From Eutreptiella sp. 'Long Island Sound 2002' (Eukaryota; Euglenozoa; Euglenophyceae; Eutreptiales; Eutreptiaceae): a stretch of DNA of 64,000 bases. The notes beneath the pieces were generated by a model that ran no database searches, was not told the DNA's origin, and saw only the letters and a program-made list of their open reading frames with translations. The stretch's first letter is position 1; each line of letters begins with the position of its first letter. Positions 22,345 through 31,741 of this stretch are shown piece by piece. The position numbers and the translations under genes are program-made. Where the stretch lies: the NCBI GenBank assembly GCA_964036045.1, contig OZ038381.1, forward strand, positions 102,925,367 to 102,989,366, given 5' to 3'.

Positions 22345-22560
22345 CCTGGGGGGGGTCAAATTCTACAACCAGGGGGATCTGGGGGCTTAACTTCAACAAA
22401 CAGGGCCAGTGGTTGCTGAAGTTCTCCAATCAGGGGGTGGGGAACATACGGCAGGGCTGGGGGTCAAATTCTGCAAAGAGGGGGGTCGGGGGGCTTGAAG
22501 TCAACAGACAGTGGCCGTGGTTGCGAAAGTTCTCCAATCAGGGGGGGGGGCTTCATAGGG
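22345..22560. repeat. G-tract tandem repeat, two units
   Basis: A unit of about 112-125 bp occurs twice: ggggtcaaattct(a/g)caa, then ggggcttaacttcaacaaacag (second copy slightly different), then gttctccaatcaggggg. Runs of 5-10 G separate the phrases. Related to the G-tract repeats at 8036-8245 on the other side of Element 1. Confidence 0.75.
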
Positions 22561-22683
22561 GGGTCTAGGACCGGCACATCTACAAAATAGTCTACAAGAA
22601 TCTACAATCTACAAGAAGCAATGGCAACTGGTTGTTCATTTAGTAATTGTTCCTGCAACTACCTGGCTTTACATACATGTACC

Positions 22684-23385
22684 CTACCCAGTAATTGCCT
22701 GCACGCCTATGCATACCCTTTCTTCCCCTCTGCATTTGCCACGTCTCCTTTCTGCCTTCTCCTCGTCCATCTCACTGCCACCCACACCTGCTTCCTGCCC
22801 TTGATCCCTTAGCGCATCAAAATTAATATCATCAATAACCACACGTAGCTCCAAACCATGCCAATCATTCCACCGTGCTGCCAACTCATATGCCAATGGA
22901 ACGTTGTCATGCAATGCACGGACGCCTTCAGGCCTCAACCGAGCACGTTGCTCGGAGCTCTCATGCCCGAACAACCGCCGCTTTGCGTCCTTCTTGCCTT
23001 GCTTTGCAATCTTTAGCCCTGCCTTCGTGTTTGGGAACGTTCCGATGTACAACGCAAGTAACCAGTCAGTTTGCCCGCGTGTGTGCTTCATGGCACGGGG
23101 TCCGTTGCTGTTGTGTTCCGCCACCCGCAAGCATAGTTGCTCACTATATCCCCAATACGTCCGGTATGGTTGCCCCCCTTGCTGCAACAAATATACCACA
23201 AGCATTCCAGCATTTGGGAAGGAAAGGCTCCCAATGACTCGGCTGGGCTGCCGAAGAATTTCTTCAATCCGTGCTGGCATTCTTGGTGGGTCACAACATG
23301 GCCCCACAACTCCTTGCCGCGCATTCAGTTTTTGGGCTGCTATCCACTCATCCACCATATGATACATGGGGTTGGGAAGGCGCAA
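22684..23385 (-). CDS. GIY-YIG nuclease-like protein, uninterrupted ORF
   Basis: A 233-codon minus-strand frame with no TGA, TAA or TAG. The open frame begins after an in-frame stop with a TTG; the first ATG is six codons in (MYHMVDEW), so that is the likelier start unless an upstream exon exists. The middle matches a GIY-YIG fold: VVYLLQ, then TYWGY, then the Arg of LCLRVAEHN, then HTRGQTDW, in the spacing seen in SLX1-like and related nucleases. Two departures: Trp replaces Ile/Val in YIG, and the helix that should carry the metal-binding Glu reads AGLKIAKQGKK, so activity is uncertain. The C-terminus is charged. GIY-YIG domains occur in DNA repair, homing endonucleases, Penelope-like retroelements and large DNA viruses; no RT is adjacent, so I cannot say which applies. 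Confidence 0.6.
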   Translation of the reverse strand: MRLPNPMYHMVDEWIAAQKLNARQGVVGPCCDPPRMPARIEEILRQPSRVIGSLSFPNAGMLVVYLLQQGGQPYRTYWGYSEQLCLRVAEHNSNGPRAMKHTRGQTDWLLALYIGTFPNTKAGLKIAKQGKKDAKRRLFGHESSEQRARLRPEGVRALHDNVPLAYELAARWNDWHGLELRVVIDDINFDALRDQGQEAGVGGSEMDEEKAERRRGKCRGEERVCIGVQAITG

Positions 23386-23499
23386 GTAGGTGCTCTAGCA
23401 AGCGCCTATCATTTGTTGGCAACCAAAAATCAGAAAGGTTATGTACTGTAATAGGTTAGGATACTAGGTGATTGTCGCACACAGCAGCAGATAGAATTC

Positions 23500-23730
23500 A
23501 GTGACCGTTGCACATAGCAGCAGGCAGAATTCAGATTTAGATATCGGAATTAAATCAACAATCGGAAATTCTGATTTGACAGGACAGATGCCAATGTACT
23601 GCTGGAATGGATGATCGCCAGACGCCTGTGTGCGCGCGCGTGCCTGTCTGATCGCGCTGTAATGCAGGCCGGCAGATCAAAAACTCCTTCTGGCGGTGCT
23701 AATAGTGTTAGTTCTATCCTGTCACTGAAG
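23500..23730 (+). repeat. LTR-like fragment
   Basis: Two stretches resemble LTR sequence elsewhere in the window. Around 23520-23560, cagatttagatatcgg...aatcaaca resembles the Element 1 LTR near 8498-8535. Around 23630-23725, a gcgcgcgtgcctgtctg...taatagtgttag stretch resembles the LTR-derived start of the LINE-array units (28600-28710). It is therefore a diverged piece of an LTR from the same broad family, with no identifiable partner LTR or internal domain next to it. Confidence 0.45.
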
Positions 23731-24603
23731 AGGATAGGAATCAGAAGCTAGGGCAACTCCAGTGGATGATAGAAGCCCCGGAGTTAAGGATCTGGCTAAA
23801 CCCTGGTGTGGTGCCTCCGCCCACACCGGCTGTCGACCTTGGGTGCATCACTGCACTTGGGAGGAGACCGGTGTACGTTAATGGGCGCATCTGTTTGAGC
23901 AGTGCCACGCCTACGTGCATGGGGAACCACGAGTCCCTTGAAGCCGGAGGATCCCTAGTGGAAGTGGAGTTGATTTAGGAGTGACTGAGGTAGGCGCACC
24001 AAATGAAGGTAAGTAAGTCGGTCGTTGCTCTGCAACATGACTCCTTTTGGAGTGCCACTTGTGTGTTGATAATGACGAGTGGATGTGAATGTTTGTTTTG
24101 GAATGTCATGACATGAGTGTGACTGCATTTAGGTTAAACGCTTGCATGCATGAATCACTCTAATTAATCCCGATTTCAACCGCGAGAGGTTAATTAGGAG
24201 GGAGGAGGTCAAGTGTCATGACACGGGGGTTGAGACAAGCTTGATGCATGGTATGTGAGGGAGGTCAAGGTGTCCATGCATCTATGCATGCATGTATGTG
24301 TATGTGTGCCCATGCATAACCCAATACAAATGAATGACGAATTTGTTTTCTTTTTCATTCAATTGGTCAAAGGGTGAGAGGGACATCTAGAATGCCCATA
24401 CTCGGGTGAGGATCTCTCTTTCTCTATCTCCCTCAATCTCTAGGAGAAGGGATGTTTCATTCTCTCCTGCTCTCGAGGCAAAAGGGCCTCTCCGTCACTC
24501 TCCCCTTCTTGGAGTTATGGTTGGGGCAATTGAGGTTCCAGGCATTTTAGGAGTTCCATGCTCGGGTGCCTAGGGCATGATATGACAATATCATTGATCT
24601 CCC
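23731..24603. other. Intergenic DNA, nothing recognised
   Basis: Contains a patch of tgcatgcatg-type alternating repeats (about 24236-24310) and a ctctctttctctatctcc pyrimidine patch near 24413. No domain or mobile-element boundary could be placed. Confidence 0.4.
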
Positions 24604-24610
24604 CCCAACA

Positions 24611-25398
24611 TCAACTCGCCCCGTGGTGGATGACGGTGGTCTGCGTGGGTTTGGCTTCGTTCGGCGCCAGTAGTAGGGTTAGCGGTGGGACTGGGCCCGC
24701 CACCGGGGGGGCGGGTTCATGTTTCGAGCCGGTGGGTGCGTAGGGCGGTGTCGCTGGGATGGGTCGGGGGTGCTGCTTTTTGAAGTCCCGGTAGGCTGCC
24801 TGCATGTCTTTGCTTCCTGGCAGAGTGTGTCCTGCTGCTCGTGCCGTCTGCGTGAATTACTGGTGGAAGAGGCGGTACTGAGGCCATTCGGGAAGTTGTA
24901 TGAGGGGGGTGTGCCGCGTGCCCAGCTGTGGTGAAGGACCTGCATTTTGGGGAGGATGACGTATACTACGGTGATGGTGGCCCCGACTAGGTCTATAGTG
25001 TTGATGGTGCCTTCGGGCTGATGGTGGACGTTGCTGCAGAGGACCGCCAGGGGTCCTTCCTCCGGACATGTGTGGTTATTGAGTCTGGCGTGGTGCAGAG
25101 AACGGAGGAGGAGCTGCAGGTGGTTCCACAGGTGCGTGTTCATGTTGGTGGGCATGCCCGTCTGGTGGAGTATCCAGCGTGGGCATGTGTTGCGGGCCCG
25201 TTGTGCGGCTTGGAGGCGGATTGTGGCAACTTCGCGGACTTCCGCTGAGTGGTTGTGGGTCATGCGGTGAAGGAGGAGTGCGATGCGTCTGGTGTAGGGC
25301 GCTTTCACCTCGTCCCCTATGGCGCCCCCATAGTGGGGCCATGCCGCTCGGATGGCGCGGGTGGGTATGGAGGTGCACCAGCCCCGTGTGCTGCCCAT
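24611..25398 (-). pseudogene. LINE ORF2 C-terminal region (minus-strand copy)
   Basis: Continues ORF2 in other frames (24679-25398, then 24611-24805). Pieces such as RRIALLLHRMTHN, NTCPRW and GPLAVLCSN align in order with RTLSRMCHN, NMCPRYVW and GPILVLDTD of the plus-strand LINE. The region lies between the RT thumb and RNase H; its role is unknown. RNase H and the terminal zinc knuckle are missing. Confidence 0.65.
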
Positions 25399-27089
25399 GC
25401 CTTGGTGACTGCGCGCGTGGCTGGCTGGAGGGCGGTGGTGGGGTGTGTCACGTGGAGTGCCTGGAAGCCTATGGAGGGGTTCAAGACCCCGGTGAGGTAG
25501 TACGCCAGGCTCTGGTGGGTTGGGGAGAGGGCCTTGGTGGTCGGGGACGCAAATCTGGGGAGATGGGCCAGGTGTGATTGCAACCTTTGGGGGAGAGAGG
25601 TGTCCTCAGAGTTTGCAGCCTGGATCACTCCCAGGTGGGTGGTGGTTGTCAGGACTTGCATGGGGGGTCCTTGTGGCCCTGGGGTTGGGGGTGTGGCAGA
25701 CCCCTTGATCATGGCCACCGACTTTGTGGGGTGCACGATGAGGTTGTTGCGGGAGAGGTAGGTGGTGGTCACGTCCAGTAAGTCGTTGGCTTTTTGGGTG
25801 ACCGTTGGTCCAGGGTCTGGGGTATGGGGTTCGTGTGGGGTGTGTGCGACCGTGAGGTTCGTGTCGTCCGCGAAGCCCACCAGGGGGGAGAGGAGGGGGT
25901 AGGGTGCGTAGGCCGGCCAATCCTGTTCGATGGTGAGGGCCAGGGGTAGTGTCACGAGGAGGTACCATGGGCGACCCCGCTGCTTGGCTCCAGGAAGGGG
26001 GTCAGGCCTGCTCCGGTGCGGACTGTGTACCTGCGTGTGCGGATGTAGCCGGAGGCAAAGTTGTAGAAGGGGAGGCCGATGCGTTTCCACACGGCCTCCG
26101 GAGAGAGCCAGGGGGTGTTCGGGAAGGCGCTCTTGACGTCGAGGGAGGCAATGATGAGGTCTACAGGGTCCATGTCGGTGATGGTGCCCTGGAGGAAGAT
26201 GGCCTCGTGTGGGGACCGGCCTGGGATGGCCCCCCAGAGGCTGGCGGGTATATGGGGGTCTAGGTGGGGCCGGATGCGGCGCAGGAGGATGGTCCAGACG
26301 ATTTTGACCTCTGTGACTGCACAGACTATGGGGCGCCAGTTGTCCGGGTTGGCCCAGTCCCCCTTTTTGTAGAGGGGGCGGACAACGTTTGCCCGAGTCT
26401 AGTGTCAGGGGGGTTTGCCCCGTGACGATGTCCCAGAGGCTGTGGGCGAGAATGCGGAGGAGGTGGGCGGGGAGGTGGTAGTATGCCTCCGCAGAGAGGC
26501 CGTCGTAGCCTGGGGTTTTGTGTTGCCGGAGGCTGTGGATGGCGCTCCGGACTTCGTGGTTGGTGAAGGGGCGCTTTTCCAGTTGCCTCCTCTGGGCGTG
26601 GTTGAAGACCTGAGGGAGGCGGTCGACTTTGGCCTGGGTGTCCGTGTCCAATGTGTCTTGGGTGGACGTGTGTTGACGGAGGAAGCTGTCTTGGGTGGCT
26701 TGGAGCACGGTGGCTGGGTTGTTGGTGATGGAGCCGTCCTCCTGCCGGACCGTGGTGATGGTGCGCTGGCCCATGTTGGTCGTGGCGTCTTTGAGGTCGC
26801 GGATGGCTTTGTAGGGGAGTTCATGTTGCGCATACTGTTCGTGCTCTTGGGCGATGCGCTGTTGCCTGTGGATGTGCCACTGCTGCAGGTCCGCCCTGAT
26901 GCCGGCTATCTGCGTTCTGCAGTGGTGGATGTGGCGGCGGGTTCTGGGGGTGTCGGTGTGGAGGAGGGTCGCCAGTTGTTGCCTCGCATGCCAGAAGTCA
27001 TGGAGCATGTCCCCCAGGGCCGTGGGTGGTCGGTCGTCCTCAGTGTGGGGGTGCTGCTGGAAACCGCAGGCGACAACGGCTGTGCGCAT
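25317..27089 (-). pseudogene. LINE reverse transcriptase (minus-strand copy)
   Basis: The frame is open for 590 codons, but the real protein uses it only at both ends. It opens with the linker and the RT start (KTPGYDGLSAEAYYHL). At about 26396 coding shifts to another frame, which gives PLYKKGDWANPDNWRP, SLDVKSAFPNTPW (motif A, catalytic Asp; 25952-26173) and PSSGVAHG (motif B). At about 25960 it returns, giving GFADDTNL (motif C) and NLIVHPTKS. Two compensating frameshifts thus inactivate the copy. It aligns with the plus-strand LINE RT (PLYKKGDHLRPGNWRP; SVDVKGAFPNTPH). Confidence 0.88.
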
Positions 27090-27161
27090 GGCTGTGAGTA
27101 GGTCGGTGGGGTCCGGTTGGATGCGCCTGGCGCGGTCTATGGCCCTGTGATATTAGGATTA

Positions 27162-28182
27162 TTTTGCCGTAGAGATGCACACATCATCGCTCAACACCTC
27201 CCAAGTGGCCCCCATCCCCATTTCCTTGACATGAGACGAGCATATGGAACCAAGATCAGTCTTGGACTGTCTTCATGCTTTTTGTGTGCACGGTCAGTCA
27301 CCGCTTGCTCTGGAGGTTCCCACGGATACAGATTTGTCAAGACCCACTCATTCTTCCTATTTGCTTTGGTGGAGACTTTGTTAAATGCATTCGCCGCAGC
27401 GACACCCCCGCTATATGGGATCGTTCGTGGACTTCTGGGTTGGAATGCCAAAGTTTGCGGGGGATATGAAGTTGATATTGATTTGCTTTGCTTTCCTTAC
27501 CCGATTTTTTTTGCTTTGTTTTCGCCACCCTTTGCTGGAATTGGACCTATTGGGAGGTTGCCGGACGCGATGGGGACCACTGGATGTGGTAATCCCCTCC
27601 TCACGTGGTGTTTCTATTTTTAGCACAGGACATTCCATTTTAAGCACACTTGTGCTATTTTTAGTAACCAAATTTGCATTTTTAGAAGTTGTTCCCACCG
27701 GCCCCGGTTTGCCTTTTTTCTGAATCTGCAGCCAGGTTGGTTTCCCTTCAGGGTCCCTCAGTTTGGAGAGTTGAATTTTTTGGCCTGTGCTTTTTTCAGT
27801 AACAAATGTTACTATTTTTAGTAGAACGTTTTGGTATCATTTCTCTGCATTCTCGGCACCCTCAGACAATGTGATTGGATCCAAGACAATCTTTCCGCAA
27901 GCCGGACGCGATGGCGAAGCCCATTTGAGCTCATCTCGCACCTGTAGTTCGATTCGAAAAATTAAACCTAAAAAAGGTTTTCGGAAAATTTTTCATCCAA
28001 AGCTAAACGAAAAAAATTCTACATTGTTTGTGCCTAGGCTTGTCATGATGCATGATGACACCTGGCAAAAGGTCAATGTCCCCTGAGGGTGATGCATTGC
28101 TCTCATGTCTCTGGGTGGGAGTGACGATCATGTGAGGGGTTCATGCTGTGCATGTCAAGCACCATGTACCTGTTTGTGGTCT
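27162..28182 (+). other. Unit 5' region of unknown origin (copies at 30349 and 33856)
   Basis: About 1.0 kb, richer in A and T than the ORFs, repeated in all three units. The phrase ctatttttag or a variant occurs several times (about 27609, 27653, 27812). Open frames exist (for example 27385-27723) but none matches a family I know, and the copies differ between units, including a stop in unit 3 near 34075. It could be the 3' internal part of the Ty3-like element fused here, or a LINE promoter. Confidence 0.45.
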
Positions 28183-28715
28183 TCTTATGTAGACCGCTCG
28201 ACGATGTTGCTTTTGTCTATCTTCGATCCGCCGAGCCTATGCCTTGAGGTTTAGTGGTGACTCGAGGGGTTTTATTGTTTTGAGTTCTTGAATTCCTCGC
28301 CCCTATTGCTTGAGCGGGTGGCCACCGTGTATGTGGTACCCTCCCACAATGAGAGGCGTTCCAGGGGAGCTACGAGGATCCTCCCGTCCTACTTTGTCTT
28401 TCCGAGCAGGTGACAATGCTCTCGGAAAGGGGGTGAAGCCTGTTCAGATCCCAATTGGCTCCACTCTTCCATATTCCAGTCATTTCAGCGATTTTAGCGA
28501 TTTCGCGTACAAATTCAGGAGAATTCTGAATTTATTCTGTTCATAAGTGACAGCATGAAGGATTTAACATTTCTGGTTCAGACCAGGCCCGCTGTGTGTG
28601 CGCGCGCCCTTCTCCTGTTCTTGGTGGCGTGCGCGTGCTCTGTGTTCTGCAATGCGGGCCGATCGTCTGAAAATTCTCCCCAACGGGTGGTAATAGTGTT
28701 AGATTCTATCCTTTT
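28183..28715 (+). repeat. Ty3-like 3' end, purine tract and LTR start fused to LINE (copies near 31370-31902 and 34877-35410)
   Basis: cttatgtagaccgctcgacgatg near 28184 resembles the 3' UTR of Element 1 near 18875. The purine tract GGAAAGGGGG is followed at 28434 by TGAAGCCTGTTCAGATCC, which corresponds to the LTR start TGAAGCCGGTTCGGACC of Element 1 after its purine tract. LTR-like sequence continues into the beginning of the LINE ORF1 frame (to about 28715, judged by its resemblance to 23630-23725). The equivalent LTR starts are at 31622 and 35129. A piece of an LTR element has therefore become the 5' end of this LINE. Confidence 0.65.
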
Positions 28716-29868
28716 GAAGGACGGACACACGTGGTGGGTCGTGGAACCAAGGGGGGATAGGCACCAAGCGGTGGTGTATACGGCGGCGCCATTGAAAAGG
28801 GTGGAGCACCCGCTCATGCTGTGGGTCGGGGAGGTGGAAGAGGTGCGGGATGAAAGAACGGAGGAGGTACGCGATATGGCCGTCCTACAGGCGTTGGAGT
28901 CGCAAGTGGATAGGTGTGCGGAGGCGGAAGAAGCAGAAGATATCAGGGAAGAGATCCGGTTGGCATTGGAGTGGGTGGCCAGCAGCAGGGGAGGGGAGCA
29001 GCTGAGGTGGATCGTGGCACCCGGAACGGAGGACGGGCACAGGAAGGAAGCATTTGAGAGAGCGAGAAGGCTCACGGAGGGTGCCAGGAAACAAGGCCTG
29101 GAGGTGGACGACGATCAGGGGGGGGAGAGGCCAAGTAGGTGGAGGGGGATGCGGAGGGGGAGAGGGGGACAAATGCGGTTCATAGTGGGGGATGGGGATG
29201 GTGAGGAGGAGCGAGACGAAAGGGAGCAGGACCAAGCGCGGGGAGGGGAAGGCCGGGAGCCGGGGCTGGCAGCAGGCGGGCGGGAAGACAGAGAGGAGGG
29301 AGAAGAAGGGGTGGAAGAGGGAGAAGCGGAGGGAGGAGGGCAGGAGAGTGCTGTTGGAGACAGGGTGGAGGAGGGGAGCAATGGGGAGGGGACAGGAGAG
29401 GGAAGTGAGAGGGAAGGCGGCAAGCGGGGAAGAGAGGCGGACGAGCAGGATCTGCATGCAGAGCAGCAGCAGGAGGGGGAAGGGGAAGGGAGGCCAAGAA
29501 GGAAACGGGCGAGGGGAGTCAGGTACGGGGAGGAGCAGCGGGGCCGTGAAGAGCAGGGGGCGGTGCGGGAAGGGATGACAGTGTATGGTCCGCACAAGGT
29601 GAGTGGGAAGTGGAGGAGGTATGTGGGAACAGTGGAGAAGATCGAACAACAAGATCGCAAGGGACATGTGACGAGGGCAGCCATCGTGCAGTGGGAGGAT
29701 CAAGGGGAGGGGGATGAGGAGAGACTGCCGTACCCGGTGGAAAGGTTGCAGGTATACCCGCAAGGTAGGGAGATGGAAATATACGGGCAACTGGTTCCGG
29801 AGCAAGAGGCGAGAGAATTGGAAGGAGAAGAGGTGTCGACGGGGGGGAAGAACAAGAAGAGGAAGTGA
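28555..29868 (+). CDS. LINE ORF1 protein, array copy 1
   Basis: 437 codons, uninterrupted. The first ~50 residues include a hydrophobic run (LLLFLVACACSVFC) that looks like a signal peptide, but this part lies in LTR-derived DNA, so it may be a chance extension; the next Met is near residue 88. Residues ~95-190 are charged and helical. Residues ~195-335 are very rich in Glu, Gly and Arg, certainly disordered. Residues ~345-420 form a compact-looking C-terminal domain (VYGPHKVSGKWRRYVG, AAIVQWEDQ, LPYPVERLQVYPQ) with the look of a Tudor/SH3-type barrel, and the tail KNKKRK could be a nuclear signal. ORF1 proteins of LINEs bind the element RNA; this is inferred from position. ORF2 starts six bases after its stop. 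Confidence 0.7.
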   Translation: MKDLTFLVQTRPAVCARALLLFLVACACSVFCNAGRSSENSPQRVVIVLDSILLKDGHTWWVVEPRGDRHQAVVYTAAPLKRVEHPLMLWVGEVEEVRDERTEEVRDMAVLQALESQVDRCAEAEEAEDIREEIRLALEWVASSRGGEQLRWIVAPGTEDGHRKEAFERARRLTEGARKQGLEVDDDQGGERPSRWRGMRRGRGGQMRFIVGDGDGEEERDEREQDQARGGEGREPGLAAGGREDREEGEEGVEEGEAEGGGQESAVGDRVEEGSNGEGTGEGSEREGGKRGREADEQDLHAEQQQEGEGEGRPRRKRARGVRYGEEQRGREEQGAVREGMTVYGPHKVSGKWRRYVGTVEKIEQQDRKGHVTRAAIVQWEDQGEGDEERLPYPVERLQVYPQGREMEIYGQLVPEQEARELEGEEVSTGGKNKKRK

Positions 29869-29874
29869 CAATTA

Positions 29875-30347
29875 ATGAAGCGGGGGGCGTCCAGGAAGAA
29901 GAAGCAAGAAGCCAGACGAAGACAGGGGGGAAGGAGCAACAGGGAAGGAAAAGGCACGACAGACAATGGGGATCTGGGAGTGGATTGGGAGGGCAGGTGG
30001 CAACGCATGAAGTTGTACACCCATAATGACCCCGCGGCACTGTATCGGGCGGACAAGGCAGCGTGGCAGCAGATGAAGCTGCATGAGGCGGACCCCGACG
30101 TGGTGGCGTACCAGGAGATAAGCTTGCAGGGGAAGGACAACGTCGTGTGCGCGCAGATGTACGACAAGGAGGGGAGAGAGTACCAGCGGGAGTGGGCGCA
30201 GGGGGTGCCGCTGTTGGTGCGCAGAGGGCTCAGCGTCGTGCAGGACAAGAAGGTGGGGGCGAGGGGACGAAGGGCGGTGTATGATGTGGCGACGGAGCAT
30301 GGACAGGTAGTCATCATCAACTGCCATGTCCCACATGGGAGGAGGGT
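29875..30347 (+). pseudogene. LINE ORF2 start, truncated, array copy 1
   Basis: The first ~158 codons of ORF2: basic start (MKRGASRKKKQEARRR) and the N-terminal half of an APE-type endonuclease (VVAYQEI, INCHVPHG). At 30347 the next array unit begins, so the frame runs on into unrelated sequence to 30810. The catalytic GDFN and SRID blocks are missing. Confidence 0.85.
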
Positions 30348-31741
30348 ATTTTGCCGTAGAGATGCACACATCATCGCTCAACACCTCCCAAGTGGCCCCC
30401 ATTCCCATTTCTTTGACATGAGACGAGCATATGGAACCAAGATCAGTCTTGGACTGTCTTCATGCTTTTTGTGTGCACGGTCAGTCACCGCTTGCTCTGG
30501 AGGTTCCCACGGATACAGATTTGTCAAGACCCACTCATTCTTCCTATTTGCTTTGGTGGAGACTTTGTTAAATGCATTCGCCGCAGCGACACCCCCGCTA
30601 TATGGGATCGTTCGTGGACTTCTGGGTTGGAATGCCAAAGTTTGCGGGGGATATGAAGTTGATATTGATTTGCTTTGCTTTCCTTACCCGATTTTTTTTG
30701 CTTTGTTTTCGCCACTCTTTGCTGGAATTGGACCTATTGGGAGGTTGCCGGACGCGATGGGGACCACTGGATGTGGTAATCCCCTCCTCACGTGGTGTCT
30801 CTATTTTTAGCACAGGACATTCCATTTTAAGCACACTTGTGCTATTTTTAGTAACCAAATTTGCATTTTTAGAAGTTGTTCCCACCGGCCCCGGTTTGCC
30901 TTTTTTCTGAATCTGCAGCAAGGTTGGTTTCCCTTCAGGGTCCCTCAGTTTGGAGAGTTGAATTTTTTGGCCTGCGCTTTTTTCAGTAACAAATGTTATC
31001 ATTTTTAGTAGAACGTTTTGGTATCATTTCTCCGCATTCTCGGCACCCTCAGACAATGTGATTGGATCCAAGACAATCTCTTCGCAAGCCAGACGCGATG
31101 GCGAAGCCCATTTGAGCTCATCTCGCACCTGTAGTTCGATTCGAAAAATTAAACCTAAAAAAAGTTTTTCGGAAAATTTTTCATCCAAAGCTAAACGAAA
31201 AAAATTCTACATTGTTTGTGCCTACGCTTGTCATGATGCATGATGACACCTGGCAAAAGATCAATGTCCTCTGAGGGTGATGCATTGCTCTCATGTCTCT
31301 GGGTGGGAGTGACGATCATGTGAGGGGTTCATGCTGTGCATGTCAAGCACCATGTACCTGTTTGTGGTCTTCTTATGTAGACCGCTCGACGATGTTGCTT
31401 TTGTCTATCTTCGATCCGCCGAGCCTATGCCTTGAGGTTTAGTGGTGACTCGAGGGTTTTTATTGTTTTGAGTTCTTCAATTCCTCGCCCCTATTGCTTG
31501 AGCGGGTGGCCACGGTGTATGTGGTACCCTCCCACAATGAGAGGCGTTCCAGGGGAGCTACGAGGATCCTCCCGTCCTCTTTTGTCTTTCCGAGCAGGTG
31601 ACAATGCTCTCGGAAAGGGGGTGAAGCCTGTTCAGATCCCAATTGGCTCCACTCTTCCATATTCCAGTCATTTCAGCGATTTTAGCGATTTCGCGTACAA
31701 ATTCAGGAGAATTTTAAATTCTTCTATTCATAAGTGACAGC

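Larger units (their letters stand above)
24604..27150 (-). mobile_element. LINE ORF2 fragment, minus strand
   Basis: Minus-strand remnant of a LINE related to the plus-strand LINE further right. It starts after where the endonuclease should be, includes the RT palm and thumb and part of the C-terminal region, and is cut off near 24604. No tail or target duplication was found. Its 5' cut (about 27150) lies about a dozen bases from the start of the plus-strand triplicated array, so the junction may be the insertion point of that array. Confidence 0.8.

Noticed and set aside
24236-24310. Alternating tgcatgcatg stretch as a regulatory palindrome
   Set aside because: Simple purine-pyrimidine alternating repeat that forms palindromes by composition.
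27117-27723. Protein-coding gene in the unit 5' region (168 and 112 codons)
   Set aside because: Repeats in all three units but is interrupted in unit 3, and no family is recognised; kept as untranslated or unknown DNA.
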